The notes: generated by a model from the letters alone, not told the origin. 64,000 nt of DNA from Polytrichum commune (GCA_950295325.1 OX485808.1:22154527-22218526); one strand, 5' to 3'; counted from the first letter of the stretch, positions 22,201-36,449 are shown. Program-made: numbers and translations.

Positions 22201-23775
22201 CCTAACCTTGTATTGCACTTTTCCTCCTTGGTTTATACACTGCATATGAGATATCCTAACTCCCACAAACCACATGGGTTTATTCAAACCTTCTTCACTT
22301 TTAATCCTTTAACAAACATTATCCTATGATTATGAGCAACCTAATGCTCTACCTTCAAAAATAAGTTTGAAAGCATATCCCAACACGAAATATGGATAGT
22401 TGCATGATGCTTCACCCAACATCCATGCATTGATTATGAAGAGACATATTCCCTTGTAATGGACTCAATTACATTCATGTATCTCCTAAGTCTCGCAATT
22501 AACAAGAAATTGGAAACGAGATTGGTGGATGTGGCTACTGCATACTTATATGGCAATCTTGATATTGACATATATATGAAGGTCATTGCAAGGTTGGTAA
22601 AATTGCATAACTCTCAAAGACAAGCACAATGCCTTAGACTTGAGAGGGCATTATATGGCCTGAAATAACTCGGCACGATGTAGTACAAGCATCTAAGATA
22701 TTTTTTAATAGGTCAAGATTTTAAAACCGACGAGGTTTGTCCATGTGTTTCCATTAAACATACACCATGCATAGTTAGTTATTGTGGCCGTATATGTTGA
22801 TGACCTCAACCTTATCAACGGGTTGATACCATCTTCCAAATTGTTTCTCGATTCAAAGGTGAATATGAAATGAAAGATCTTGGAGAAACCATCTTTTGTC
22901 TCGGTCTACACGTTGAACATCTTGTAAGAGTCATTTTTCTACATCAGAGTTTGTATACTCAAAAGATATTCAAACATTTCTCAATGGATGCAACTCAACC
23001 ACTAATGTCTCCAATAGTCGTGCGATCATTGGATCTAAAGGAGGAGTTCAAACCATGCGATGAGGAGGATAATCGATTAGGACCTACAACTTCATATGTG
23101 GCAGCAGTAGGTGCATTGTTGTATTTGGCAAATTACACTAGGCCCGACATTGCATTTGCAATTTATTTATTGGTTATATTTAGCACTAAACCAACAGATA
23201 GCATTGGAATGGTGTCAAACATGTACTATGATACCTCAAAGGCACGGAGGATCTAGTATTGTTTCATAGAGTTGGAGAGGATAGCAACATCAAACGATAC
23301 CTGGATGCGGGTTATCTCTCGGATCCTCATCAAGGGAAATCACAAACATGTTATGTTTTTCTCATACAAGGAGCAACGACATCTTGGAAATGTACAAAGT
23401 GAAGTTTTACGGCCACATCTTCAAACCATTCAAAAATCATGGCCATGCATAAGGCTTCATGTGAATGGATTTGGTTGCGATTGGTTGATGGCTTCATCAA
23501 AAGTTTTTGTGATTTTCCAGATGTTCCAACATCTCCAAATTTAGTTTACGAAGATAATGCAACATGCATTGCTCATATAAAGGCAAGCTACATCGAAGGA
23601 GATCGAATCAAACACATCTTGCCAAAGTTTCTTTCACTTGTGAACTATTAGGATCATATTTAGATGTGAAGCATATTAGGTTTGTTGATAATCTAGTAAA
23701 TATATTTAGTAAGTCATTACCAATTGCTAGGCATAGACAAATTGTTAAGGGAATAGGGATGTAGAGGTTTGTATT
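19240..23775 (+). pseudogene. Ty1/copia gag-pol relic
   Basis: Domains appear in copia order, broken by many stops and frameshifts. Gag runs about 19276-19600 (ARYDWIHFQV, ESIDDAQTIEKTLFMFH, ...EKHNELLLKNHEEH). The zinc knuckle CFKCETKGHIAKFW at 19791-19832 has its last Cys replaced by Trp. The integrase core is about 20605-21060 (DPPFGPFRYFLALIDAS; GIQSEHSLAYVHETDGLAKF), with the post-core region to about 21370. Reverse transcriptase runs from about 22440 (LVDVATAYLYGNLD), with the YVDD motif at 22793-22804. RNase H is about 23540-23760 (YEDNATCIAHIKA; VDNLVNIFSKSLP). The element cannot encode functional products. Confidence 0.9.
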
Positions 23776-23958
23776 AATACATGACATGTGAACAATCATG
23801 TGTAGACCCTTCTATTTACTTGCCCTTCAATGTGAGTTTTTACCTCAATTTTGAGGTTTTAATTTTTTTTTTTAATTATTATTATTATTATGGCAAGGTT
23901 TCTAACGAGGGGAAGGTAATATGGTGTCCAAACCAAGACTTGTTGTGTCTAGGGGGAG

Positions 23959-24258
23959 TGTTTAGACACCACCGTCAATGGCGATTAGGTGTCAATAAAC
24001 CCAACTTCTTTGTCATAAGATATTATCTCAACAAGGGTGTTATCTTGGAACTATAGTCATGATAGCTTGGAACTATAGGTTCCAACGAGGCATGTTATCT
24101 TGAAAGTATTAAACCTTCTATATATACCCAAGTAGAAGGTCAATATAAAAGAAGTGACCTCTCACTCTTGTGTGCTCTTGCTTGTAGAGTTTTATTCATT
24201 ATTGCTCTCCCATCTTCTCTCACTTTGTTTTGTAGCAACGTAGTCCTTGTTAAGAACA
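23959..24258 (+). repeat. Probable 3' LTR of the copia relic
   Basis: A purine tract AGGGGGAG (23951-23958) after the pol relic is followed by TGTTTAGACACC. The segment ends with TTAAGAACA at 24258, giving TGTT...AACA termini and 300 bp. It holds a TATATATA box near 24120. No matching 5' LTR or primer-binding site was found upstream of gag, so the element is 5'-truncated. Confidence 0.65.
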
Positions 24259-27039
24259 CCAACTTTAATAATATTTAATAATATTTAAATATTTAAAATA
24301 TACAAATATAAATTGAGTATAGCAATAATAGGTGCCAATTACATATATTGAAGGGGTGGAGGTCTAGTATGAATAATCATGGCACATTTACCCCTTATAA
24401 GTCTTTAAAGTGTAGCCTAGACATCTATATGAACAAAAGTTACAAAAGTGGACAGAAATAAATGATGTTGATGTTGCCACCAACAAGAGTTTTGGCATTG
24501 CTTCAACTCCGAGTGGGTGTAAGTGTATGTATTTTTTGCATATAGGTTCAATGATGTTGTTCTTGGGTTGGCCTTATCGAGAGCGACCCTATCTAAAACT
24601 TGCTCATTCATCAATTACATTTTCTTCTTATTGGACCAATTCATGTACGTGAGTAGATATTTGGGTTTAAATACATAACTTGGACTCAACACGCAATGAC
24701 CACAATTGATCTTTGTTGTTATTTCTTCTGTGATAGTAGCTCATAGATGGAACACATCAATGAATGCTTGATACTTGATGAAGGCTTGTAGAAATGATGC
24801 ACACAAGGCATGTGAGTTTGACCTTACATGTAGAAGGTTTTGTGTTTGGAATCGAGACAATGACGAGTGACATCCAATGCTCTGGTGTTGTTTACACCTC
24901 CAAAGTGTCATTTCTCATTGGAAGGGTAAAATGACATGTGTAGGTGTAGTTAGGTTTTTGTTATGGTTTAAAATAATGAAACATGTGGTGCTAAATCTCA
25001 AGGAGGATCGATTTAGTGTCTACCATGATAAACATCACAATTATTTTGATGAATTCTATAACAATCTAAGGTTCATTCCGTTTGATTTTCATTTGACAAG
25101 GTTCATTCTTCGTTATTTTTCCTCTTACGATTTTTTCATGAAGATTCTAAAATCCTAATAACATGCTTCTAATGTTGTTGTGTAACTCTTCTGCTTTTGA
25201 CAATAGTCTTTTATATAGCAGTTGTATGCCAATGAAATTTCATCCATTTTAGGTAAGTGGTTATTCCTTAACTATTGATATTTGATTAATTTTGATCATA
25301 AATCAAATTGCTCATTTATTTCTTTGTAAATCCCCTTACTTCCAATCAAAAGTCCCAAGTTCACTTATCCATGCCATCAATCAACACACACCACACACTA
25401 CCTTGCCCGGACTGTCCAAAATCTCCAAGTTAGAAGTATATCCTATAGCCATGTAGTTACAACAACAAAAACATCATTAAGGCTTAAGCCTATTACAAAA
25501 TACAATGAGATCAAATTTGTAATAATCATGTAAAAAATGCTCTCCTTGGCTGGGTTTTTTACTCAAAATAAAATAAAATAGTATTTGCCAATTTCAAACT
25601 TTGTCCTATCATGTCTTAACCTATTTGGAGTATCTCCATGTTTGTGTCTCGTGCTATCAACCTAGCAAACTTGTTATCGATTCCTATTCCAAAGCTCTCC
25701 TCCTCCTCCACCAATCTCTCACTTAGTTGTGATTGCTTTGACTTTTCTTTTGCGCTCTTTCACACTACTTTGCTCTACAAATGTATCAATTCCTAACCAT
25801 TGTGGTTTTGGCTCTACATCCCCCCCACACAAAACTAGAGTAGAGGCATCCATAACCAATCACTTAAGAGATTATGTGTCAAATATGGAGAAGTTTAAGG
25901 TGGTGCAATTTTTTATATGTAAGAAGATAGAAATCACGAGGACTGCAAATTTTTCGGTATTTTCATTCATTGAATTGAAATTATTGTAAAAGTTGAAGCC
26001 AAAAGTTGGCCTGAATGTATTACCAATGTCTAGAGTCTGCCATAAGCACTCATGTTACCCGTCCATTCCTCCTCACTTTGGCATCAACACCAGGGACATG
26101 TGTTATGACACTATTGGTTCCGACCTTATCAAAGTTATGGCACCCTATAGGATCCTAATGGGGCCATGATCGGGAATAGGTGCTTTGACTATATTTTATG
26201 TTAAGATATGTTTGCCAAGGCAATGACCATTACATATATCAAGAAGTTCATCTTCTTTGACCGATGTAGTTTTTGTTTCTTATTCTTTATTCCACCATAT
26301 TCCTTTCACAAATAAAGACTATAGCTTACTTCTTACTCTTCCTCTATCAAGTATCAACAGACTATCCCTTCAAATCCTATGCTTCGCTCAAACTACACAT
26401 CTTTACAATACGTTTGCTCCAATCTTAGACTCTTACTCAAACAATATCGCATACTTAGAACATTATAGACACACATAAATTTCCATAGCTCTCTCTCGTT
26501 GTAACCAAATGCAAATAAAGTCTACAAAATAGCATTCTCAATTCTTGACTAAATCGCTTTGCTACAAACTTTGTCTTGCACATCTCATTCCCCTACCACA
26601 AGTGGTAATGAGTCCTTCGTTCTAGCTCTATACAACTTTAGGCATCACACTTGAATCAATTTCTTGACACTCTTGCATGTAGCCTAACTCTACGTGGACT
26701 ACGGTTTAGCATGTTGTTCTTGACTGCTCTCCTCTCTTACGACTATGGCCTTCTTAGCTTTCTGAGACCACAATGTTTACAACGACCTAGATTCACTTCC
26801 TAACAAAACCATAGCCTCACTTACCCGCTTCAAAATGACTTTCATTCCTTATCTAGTCCAAATTGTTGTCAAAATAGTTTCTTCCATGTATATATAAGAG
26901 TTACGTAAAGAAAAATAGAAATTAACATACTAATGATACACTAGATAATAGACTTGTGTTTTTATAATAAAATTTTGAATTTAATGTGATAAAACGTCTC
27001 AATCACATTCTTAAATTTCAAATTATGAAAAAAAAACAT
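24259..27039. other. Unassigned sequence
   Basis: AT-rich, with short A/T-only tracts near 24270-24300. I see no gene, domain or repeat that I can support. Confidence 0.5.
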
Positions 27040-27565
27040 GTATAATGCACTTTATTTTCCAATATGGAAGGGATTTTCATCCATAGGATGTAGCTCGTAA
27101 TATATCATTAATGGACACAATGAACAACTAATACAATTAGAAAAATAAGAATAAAATATCAGTAGGAAACTCCATGTATAGGTTGTATACTTGCACAAGA
27201 AATAGAAAAAACTATCAATTTCTAGTGTCCACGAGGTTGTGGAAACAAGGTTACTTAAGCAAACCCTCACGCAAATAGATTGATGACGGGTGATGACTAG
27301 GTATGCAACCAAAAGAAAGTTACGAATGAAAATATAAATAGGATAAACTAGCACATCCGTTGTCTAAACCTCAAGACCTTTTTTGTACATATACCTCTAC
27401 TTTAAGAATTTTGATGGTTTTTTAAAATAAATAAATTTGTGCACACTAGAGGGGGAAAAGAAGTACCTTCTCAATTGTATATGTTATGTATGCCAATGCC
27501 TCAAATAACACCCCTACTTACACTCGCATTGGTTTGGATATGGTAATAAAGAGCAAAGATTTTCT
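27040..27565 (+). repeat. Dispersed repeat family K, copy K1
   Basis: Its parts align with K2 and with the complement of K3: TTTTCATCCATAGGATGTA, GGTGATGACTAGGTATG, ACTAGCACATCCGTT, CAAGACCTTTTTTGTACATA, GCCTCAAATAACACCCCTA. It is non-coding; the ends are not defined. Confidence 0.7.
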
Positions 27566-28049
27566 TTAAGAGTGTTTGACTCAATAGTAAGGGTTAGAAA
27601 ACCCAAATCACTCTTGTGACATCAAGTAAGCATGAAGCAAAAGTAAATATAAAAGAGTTATTTTTACAACCAAATCCCTTGGGTTAGGTTTACACACTAA
27701 GGTATAGGACCAAACCAAACTCCAAACTCAAAGAATCCTACTGGTCAATAGCAAAATGCAAGACCCAACGAGGTTGGACTAAGGTTCAAGTCCAAGGTAT
27801 GAAAAACTGAAGTGACACTAACATACATGACAACACTTTTCCACCAAATATTGTTGGTTCCTACTAAAGAAAATACTTCTCCTAGGTTGAGAATCCAATC
27901 TTGAACATGATGTCCAATTTTGAATCCACAAACAATATTATTTAGCCTCTTGTTTTGGGCCCTCTTGTAAATACGCCCTTACATTGTTGTTATGAATCTT
28001 GAGCCCAAAAGCACAAAGTAAGGTAAATACACCTACTCCAATTTATAAT

Positions 28050-28330
28050 CCTAATCACACACCTATAGTTAAGTGGTATGTTGGTTTGTGTGGCTTCAAC
28101 AACAAATACCAAAAAGACATGTGTTTAGAAAAGATTGAACTATGTGCTCAAAATATGACAACCATTATAAGTTCAATATTCAACATAACTATAAAGACCT
28201 ATATGACCATTTCATAAGCACAAGAATCTTTGCTTTGACAATGAATAAGATTTACGTATGAATTCCAAAAAATAAGGAAACTAGCTACGGCCTCGATTTG
28301 GATGTGCTAACCATCTTGTATTAAACCATG
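28050..28330 (-). repeat. Dispersed repeat family D, inverted copy
   Basis: The reverse complement matches the family D part containing TTTCTAAACACATGTC and ACATACCACTTAACTATAGG. It closely resembles the other inverted copy at 47985-48290 (AGCACAAGAATCTT and GACAATGAATAAGAT are shared). Confidence 0.65.
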
Positions 28331-31300
28331 ACTTCCCAAGCAACCTATTTATGGTCAATGGATGATTATTTCCTTGCATTCATTTGCCAATCAAACTAAC
28401 TATAAACATCAAGCCAACATATTTATCTACTCATAAACACATGGGCAGTGCAATTTGAGGATGAATCAAATGTGGGAAAACACTGTCAAAGTGGCAAGTG
28501 GTCATGTTTTTGTTATGTTGGGAGATCATGTGAGGATGTTGACTCCAATCAATGGTTGCCACTCCAATGCAAACTTTGCATGAATGTCAATGGTGTTTAT
28601 TTGGTAAAAGTACATTTTTATATCTTCATGTAAAAACGGGCTATGTGCTCAAATCAACCATTCAACAAAACTTTTACGCACTCTTTAAATTTGAAGGAAT
28701 TTGTTGCATGTATGTAGTTAGAAATATGGGTTAATTTACATACTCCAAATGCAAGGTGGCTAGCCTACAGTCATTTGCACATTTTGGCATGAGAATTTGT
28801 GGAGGTGCTTAATTATTGAGTTGTTCTCATCTTCTAGATCACATAAGCATTCCACTCACTTTCCAATTACATTTGATTGATAAAATATACTTTTATGGGG
28901 GGATAAAACATGGCATTTTCTTGTGTATCCCTTCCTTCATTCTTTATTTTAAAATAAATGAAAGGCTCAAATCATGCCCTTTTTTCCCGAACATAGCTCA
29001 TCTCCTATGCTTCAAGGTCCTCAGGAAAAATATTATTCTAACCTCAAAACTTGTCCATGAAAATTCCATAATCAACATTGAGTGAAATGCACTCAAAACA
29101 CCCTTTCATGGGATTGGGAAGTTAGAGGTTAATCACTTGTTTCATATGTTTGGAGGTGTATTTGTTGGAAAAGTACCCATTAAAGACCCGTCTACTTTAG
29201 CCACCAAAATGTTGGGATAAATCCAACAACTATGGTATGCCCTTATTTGGTCCCACATTATGTAAAGTGCTCTTTCTAAACATAAGCCATCATACTATTG
29301 GTTTTTGATGGTGACCATCAAGTTAGTCAAAGGATCGCCTACATAGGTATTGGTTCCTCCAACCAAGTCCGTGTCATGTCCAAGTTCCATATCGAGGAGA
29401 TGGGTGTGTTATCATATGAGCAATGAGCAGCGATAAAGAAATATTTTGTAGAAATAGACACACTAGTGTCCTAGAGTTGTGGGTTACTCTTAGAGTGTAT
29501 AAGTTCATTGTCCCCAACCCAATCCCATAGCCTTGGTAATTACAAATACATATTCATTGTACATGTAAAAGTTTGAAAAACTTGAAGGATGCATAGAACT
29601 AACACGTGCAGTTGCTCAAACAAAACCATGCCCATTGCTCGTGGTTATTAAAACGAATGTAAAAATCAGAACCCAAAAACACTATTCCAAATTTGATCAC
29701 ACTTAATGTGGTCTATGTTCTACCATTACTGAAACCATCCTTACTATGGTTCTTATTACATTTGTTGAGGTTGGAGTATAGAAATTGCTAAACCTCCAAT
29801 GTAATAGGTCACCATGCACCCCTTGAATATCATTTCTAACATGAGGGGTAGTGGTCTTTTGAAAGGAAACCCCATATAGTCTTGCAGCTCAAGGACACTA
29901 AACATCTTCACACAATACAATATGTAAACGTGGTATGTCTTCACATGGTCGCTTTTAGTGGACCTACAAATGCAATTGTATCATGAATAACTAAAGGAAA
30001 CCAAAGCTCAATAAGCTTTGGACAAATCAAGGAAGAATAACACCAACTAGAAACAAGACAACACATGGATTTTACCAAGTTGACATTATGCATTGCATTG
30101 AGCAAGACACCAGTGGAGCCCATGGGATCCGAGAATATGCAATCAACATAGTAGAGCAAATTTGGATCATTGTGATGACGTCAATCAATACGAAGTCTCC
30201 AAGTTGTAAGCCTATGACTCCCATCCCAAACTCAAACCATTGTACCTCCGAGCATTATGAAATCATCATCAATGGACAACCAGAAAGTCAAATGATTCAT
30301 TGGATTGCCTTTTGACGATGATCCCAACCATCATAGGTATGTTGAGTGATCTTCTCCATTTTGTCATGGTTGTCCACAACAAACACATAGGGGACTCGTC
30401 ACCTGCACAATAGCATTGGCAAACTAATTTTGTAACAATTGCACATCTACCTTCAATATTGGACAAACCAATGGCAATGGCAAGAGACAACACAATGGAG
30501 CAACAAGACAAGATTCCTCTGTCAATTTCACACGCAAACAACCATCAAATGATTGGAGTTTGTGTGTCGGAGGTTGTGCATGTGGTTCACATTGTCACCA
30601 ATGATATTTAAGCCATGGGGATACTCATATCCTCCACTAGGCTCATCCCATAATACAAAAGCAAGAGTAGCATCAAACCCCATAAGATGTGTCACTAATT
30701 GACCACAAAATTTAAGTCTTTAAACAACAATTCAAAAGAAAACAATGCAATGTTTATGTCCTCCAATCCAACCAACACCAATCAAACCATGCAGTGCTTG
30801 AAGATAGAGGCATATAATGCCATCAAAGGGTGGGGGGGGGGGTAAAAGAAAGAAAAGTAGAAAAAACAAATCTTGGTACCAAGACTCTTATTTTCATATC
30901 TTCACACATTTTTTTATTTTTACTTTTGAGAGCCACCGACCCCTATATGGAGGCCAACCTAAAGTGTTGTGATTGGGTTTGGTCACCAAACCATGGCCAC
31001 ATTACAAGTCCTCTAAATAAACATATTATATTCATTTCAAAATGTAGGTTGAGGAGTATGCCTTCAAATCCTCGTCCCTACCATTTGAGGCCCATTTCAA
31101 TGCAAAATTGGGGAGTTGAGGTTATGAACTCCTAAGCCTTCCATCCACAAGCCATAGACTACTATTCTAAAGTCAAAATACCATAAAATAATAATATATA
31201 ATGGCAAAAAATGACTACAATAAGATTGTGCTGATAAATTTTTTAAAAAAAAATCTATATCTAAATTTTTGGACAAAAAGATTTGGCACCAAGTTTCAAA

Positions 31301-33598
31301 CACTTAATCATGTAGTCAATCTCAAGTAACATCAAGCATTCTAGCCAAAATCACCAACTCAAACCAAGCTAGGTTAAGGCTACACCTCATCACCTCCATG
31401 CCCTCCTCTGCATATTGTACAATTGCATCCCCATCCTCCACAGTCTAGTCCTCCCTCACCTCCTTCGTAACCAACTCTTCCCCAGTTATTGGCTCCAAAA
31501 TGCATCCCTCTAACATGCTCCCCACGGCCCCTTCCACACTTCTTTGCTGACCACAACTCCAATCCCAGTTCTACCTACCCCAACCACAATGCTCCACTCC
31601 TACACGCTCCCTCATCACCCCCCCCCCCTCTTTCAAACAACAATGTTAAAGTACGTTGCCTTCAAATTTTAAATGAACTAGGGTGTATAGACCCCTTACC
31701 GTGTTTTTGATGCCTATCAACACACCCTATCAAATGTTTAGGACACGTGAAGAAGTGTGGAGTATGGTGTATGGTGTAAGGGAGAATACGGCATCGTTCG
31801 ATTAAATCTAAGTTGTCATTCATGTGCTATCTTGAAATCAAAAATCAATCATTAGTATGATTGAGGAATGTGTGTGGTGTTAGGTTTTGAGAAGTTGAGA
31901 ACTTCATGTCTCCAATTAGACTCGCTTGAATACAAATACATGATTAAGTGTATGTGAATCCTAAAATTGCACAAAACAATCTCCCTACACATAGTACCTC
32001 AACCACTTTGATACATGTGAATTTCCCTCTTCTTCATAAATTGATGGTTTGTGCACAATGTCGCTCTTTGTTCATTGGTGTTTGCAAAAATGGTAGGTTG
32101 GATCTACTCCACTCCCCCTTGTTACCACTTGCATAATCCTTCTTTCCTATAGAATGAAGTGTTCAGGTGGTATCCAATGTATTACATTCTTTTATTTTGC
32201 ACTTCATCTTGTCCATCCCAACCTCCTTGATTTTGTGGTGGTGGAGTACCTTAACCTTTCAATTTTTGTCTCTTTCTCTTTTGTGGTGCCAAATTCCCTT
32301 TCTCTGGCATATGTAAAGGTAAATTTCTATGTTCTCAATCTATGCATATGCTATGACTATGAGGAGTAGTGCTTTGATAGCATGGATGAATTCATTGTTG
32401 GTTGTTGGTCGTTGGTTTAACATGTGCGAAGATGTAGGCTCAGGTTTGCTAATCTCATTACATTAACAATGGTATCTAGCTAATTGGTTGAACACATGAT
32501 AATGCTGAAAGGTGATCACATGTATTATGTAGGCATGACAAGTGGAGAGAACAAATCTTAAGTAACATGTGGGATACTCAATAATCTCACAACATTGAAG
32601 CTAATATGTGGTAGTGAGTCATAGTATGCGGCAACCACCAAACATCTCGGAACTATCTTAATTACAAGAGTCCAAATTTCTTTCAAATTATATAATATCT
32701 AAACCTACAATCACTATGACATCATCATGTGTGGGAAAACACGGAATTACGTAGAGAACATACATGCATGGATGACTAATGCTATGCAGTGTATGGATCC
32801 ATGCAAACATTTAGATTGGAGGAGTGAGCCAGTCCTTCATCATTGCCATGAGGTATTGTGAGGAGGGTTTGATAGATATTGAACTACCTTACATGCCGCA
32901 TTTTCATGTGTTGACCAAGTTTGTGAGAACCAATATATGGCAAAATTTTAAACTTCTCCCCTTCACATGTGAGTGTGGTTTGATATTCCACGGAGGACAA
33001 GAATCAGCAACCGATGCAATCATATGGGGGAGGCTGACGTTTGAGACGAGGGATTGTCTACCATTCCATTCTGCAAAGCGAAGATTGACTTTCATTAGTG
33101 GAAAAAAATTCATTTGATAAACTTGTTGGTGTGGACCTAAGATTGATGTATTTTATGAAAAGAATTATGTGTTGACACGCTCTTAGTAGTCAAACTTTGT
33201 CCAATGTTTTGAATTCTAATTATTTCTTTAAATTTGTTTCTTAGAGTCTTAAAATATAAGATTCGATGAATCCACTAATACACACTAATCAAAATGGATA
33301 AATGTGATGACTATCACATCTCAAAATGCATGTTTGATAGCAAAGCAAATCCACAATTCCATTGCTCCCATATATTAGCCGACTCGGAAGTGCTCGGTAA
33401 CAAGATGCTTAGAGATGTTGGCCAAAGCTTCACTTTATCACAATTGTTAGAAGTGTATTTTGCTTTGCCGGAGCGACTGACAAATGGGAGTTTGCCACTT
33501 GTACAAGAACATGCAATTTGATTTCCTCGAACACCCATGACGTTCCCTTCCAATTTGTAACTCTCCGTTTCATGTTATGTTTTGCTCCTTGCTAATTT
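28331..33598. other. Unassigned sequence
   Basis: Short open frames occur on both strands, but none continues into a recognisable domain. Poly-G (30832-30842) and poly-C (31618-31628) tracts of 11 bases are present. I see no gene here. Confidence 0.45.
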
Positions 33599-33605
33599 TA
33601 TAGCA

Positions 33606-33796
33606 TTTCTTTTTTCTTTTTTGAGACAGAAGGCCGACATGCCAACGCCAAAGCACAGGAGGCAGTTCACCACCTGGCAAGTTTTCCGTCAAGTATAGAG
33701 GAGATCTCACAGCCGGGATTCGAACCGCCAACCTCTTCCTTGAGATTTGGGTATCTCTCCACCATCATCCAATAGTTTAAGGTCATCTCGGACCAG
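33606..33796 (-). mobile_element. tRNA-derived SINE copy 1
   Basis: Read on the minus strand, the head (from 33796) contains a box-A-like TGGTGGAGAGA and, about 37 nt on, a perfect RNA polymerase III B box GGTTCGAATCC. The 3' end is A-rich (poly-T-rich on the plus strand, 33607-33622). The flanks carry a 7-bp direct repeat TATAGCA (33599-33605 and 33797-33803). Length of about 190 bp and the structure fit a SINE. Confidence 0.85.
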
Positions 33797-33803
33797 TATA
33801 GCA

Positions 33804-36449
33804 CAATTTGTATGCATCAACCATCTTCTAAGGTCACGTGGGCCTACACTGAAATTAGGGTTTTTTTCCACTTTTTCCTTCATTATTCCTTTTTATTCCT
33901 TTAAAAATAAATTATTAGCCCACTTCTCCAAGGATAGTAAACAAACGGTTGGTACAATGTGAGTACTTAGCAAATCTAAGTCCAAGGTTTTCCTCACAGT
34001 TTTCAGAGCACGATATTAACGGGAAGATTCTAAGTTTTATTTCTTAAGTGATCATATATACTAGGTCCTTCCCATTGTGTTGATATCGAAGCTAGAATAG
34101 TTAACAAATGCTTAGCATTTGTTATAACAATAGTTCACATTACTCAATGGCGTGAGGTCTTAGAATATAACAGTGGGATGTTGGGAGCTCAATTTGAATA
34201 TGAGTCCCCTGCATAAATTTTCGAGCATCCAACTACTATATTTTGAGGGCCCACAAAATGAGGATTGAACATTGAATATGTGTGTGTGTGTGTGTGTGTG
34301 TGTAGCATTATGAACATTGTGTTTTATTGCATGTTTACACTAGTGACTAGTGGTAAGGACCACCATTTTGTAAAATTTTCAGTTGTTGAGAAATGAGCGG
34401 CGGTCCCACTTCGTCTTACGCAAGGTCAACAAAATAAAAGTGATCATGGGTGAGCATTTCTAAAAAGGAATGAGAAAGTGACATGGAATCTTAAATATCC
34501 ATAATTGTATAATGTTTGGTTATCAACCGGATTTTGCAACGAGAGAACCCAAATAGATTGTCTCAACGGAAAATAAGGTGACCATGTTAGGGAGAATATA
34601 TTATTTATCTATTTGAGTAGATATTTATTTAAGGAAAATATATTATTTCTTGTAAAAACACATTACTTAATACATATTTTTAGCAAAAATTTATATCTTA
34701 GTTCACTTTAAACAATATCCCATGTCATGGTCTTTCAAAAAATGATGTGAATTTCTCTTGGTCATGGTTTTGAACCGCCAACCTTGACCACAAGAAATCC
34801 TAAATCATTTTTCCTCATGGTCCTTGGTCACATGTGTAAGTTGGCCCTTAATATGAGTTTTCCAACAATAAATTGTGCCCCCTTCGAGTGTTGTTTTTAT
34901 ACCAATCAAGCCATATTGAACACAAAACATTGAAATCCGTTATTATTGGAAATTGGTAGATATTGATCATCTATACCAGAGAGAGAATTATTGCATATGA
35001 GTGCACCTCTCTATCATCCAACATAAAGCCTTGAAATAGTATGTAACTAGATGTTATTATGTTTTGATTGATTTGACACTGGAATTGGTTTCAAAGACCC
35101 AAACTAGTTTAGTTCAAGTCATTTGACATAAATAGCCTAGAAACCTACAAAGGGTTAATGTTTTATGTTGGATGGATGAGAAGTACCTTTATATGCAATA
35201 ATTCCCTCTCTCTCCAATCTAAACCCACATGGTACATGTTCCCAATGCCTACTATTGAGAGGGTGAAAACATTTACTCCTATGTAAATAGCCCTATTTTT
35301 TGTTTTTTTAAAAGCAAATTCAACACATAAACCGAGGATAGAGACCCCGAGTTAGTCTATTGAGGTTGAGTATATGTGAATTAGCAATAACACATAGGGG
35401 CAAGTTTTTACCGCACTCAAATGATAGGTGTTAGGAAACTCATGGTTTTAGAAGAAAAACATGTGCAACAAAATTGGAAAATAAATAAATTTATAGATAT
35501 TTGTGTGGTCCAAGAATGTCTACTCTAATATAGGCAACTACTTTGACTTTGTACTAATTTACCAACATTCCACATTGATTTGATTGGTTTACCAAAGTAG
35601 GAAAACAAAAAACAAATTAAAAAAAATCTTCATGTGGTTGCTACACAAATGAATACACAAAGTCAACAACTTTTGTGATTTGATTTTGACTCAAGATAAC
35701 CTTAATGGGTAATGATACTTCTTGATTTCCCCTTGGGTTGCGTTGGCTTCAATTTGTGCCAAGAGAGAAAGAAAAAGAAAGGGTAATGAGTCAACATATT
35801 TGCAGGGATCACCTAACTACACACATCATTGTAGATATTTATTCCATGTTGGGTACCTCATTGCCAATTGCAGGTGATACGTGTTCTAAGGATACTTGAA
35901 ATTTCTATTCAATGTTTCCTAATACATGTTCTCTATTGTTGCCTAAAATCTTTGGCTATTATAAACAATTCAATGAACGGTGAATATCCCAATGACCTAC
36001 GGTAGTGTCGGGATGCAATTAACATGATTCATAACCACTTGGCATCTCTAGTACTTACATAGGGGGTCCATTGCATCGGTAACACATATGGAGGTCAAAG
36101 TCCCATATCCCCATCTTTACAAAAGAAGCAACATCATTACAAACTTCCGAGGGTCAACATATAACAATACAACATTAGAATGTCACTACTAACATCACAA
36201 TTACTCTAATTCCATCTACCGCATGTCGCATCGTACTATTAATGATCATAAAACCATATGAGATATAGTAGGTTCATTGTAGCAAAACCCATTTATACAC
36301 ATGGTCAATTGTAAACAATTTAACTAATTGTATGGTAAACTATGGTGATGATGAAGTTGAATCGTGGATCTTGTAATTTGCAGGGCCCCTAAGTGGCCAA
36401 ACACCTAGATGACTACATATTCCTTCTTTAAGCTCATGTGCCAATCTAT
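33804..36449. other. Unassigned sequence with TG microsatellite
   Basis: A TG dinucleotide run occupies about 34279-34304. Otherwise no gene, domain or repeat family was recognised. Confidence 0.5.

Noticed and set aside
29750-30541. Possible second copia relic on the minus strand
   Set aside because: Open frames were read for gag, protease and integrase motifs and none could be supported.
32824-33117. 97-codon open frame in the intergenic region
   Set aside because: Length is near what AT-rich sequence gives by chance, no domain is recognised and no flanking exon could be joined.
33690-33735. tRNA gene suggested by GGATTCGAACC
   Set aside because: There is no acceptor stem or anticodon arm. 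The B box belongs to a SINE with an A-rich tail and flanking duplication.
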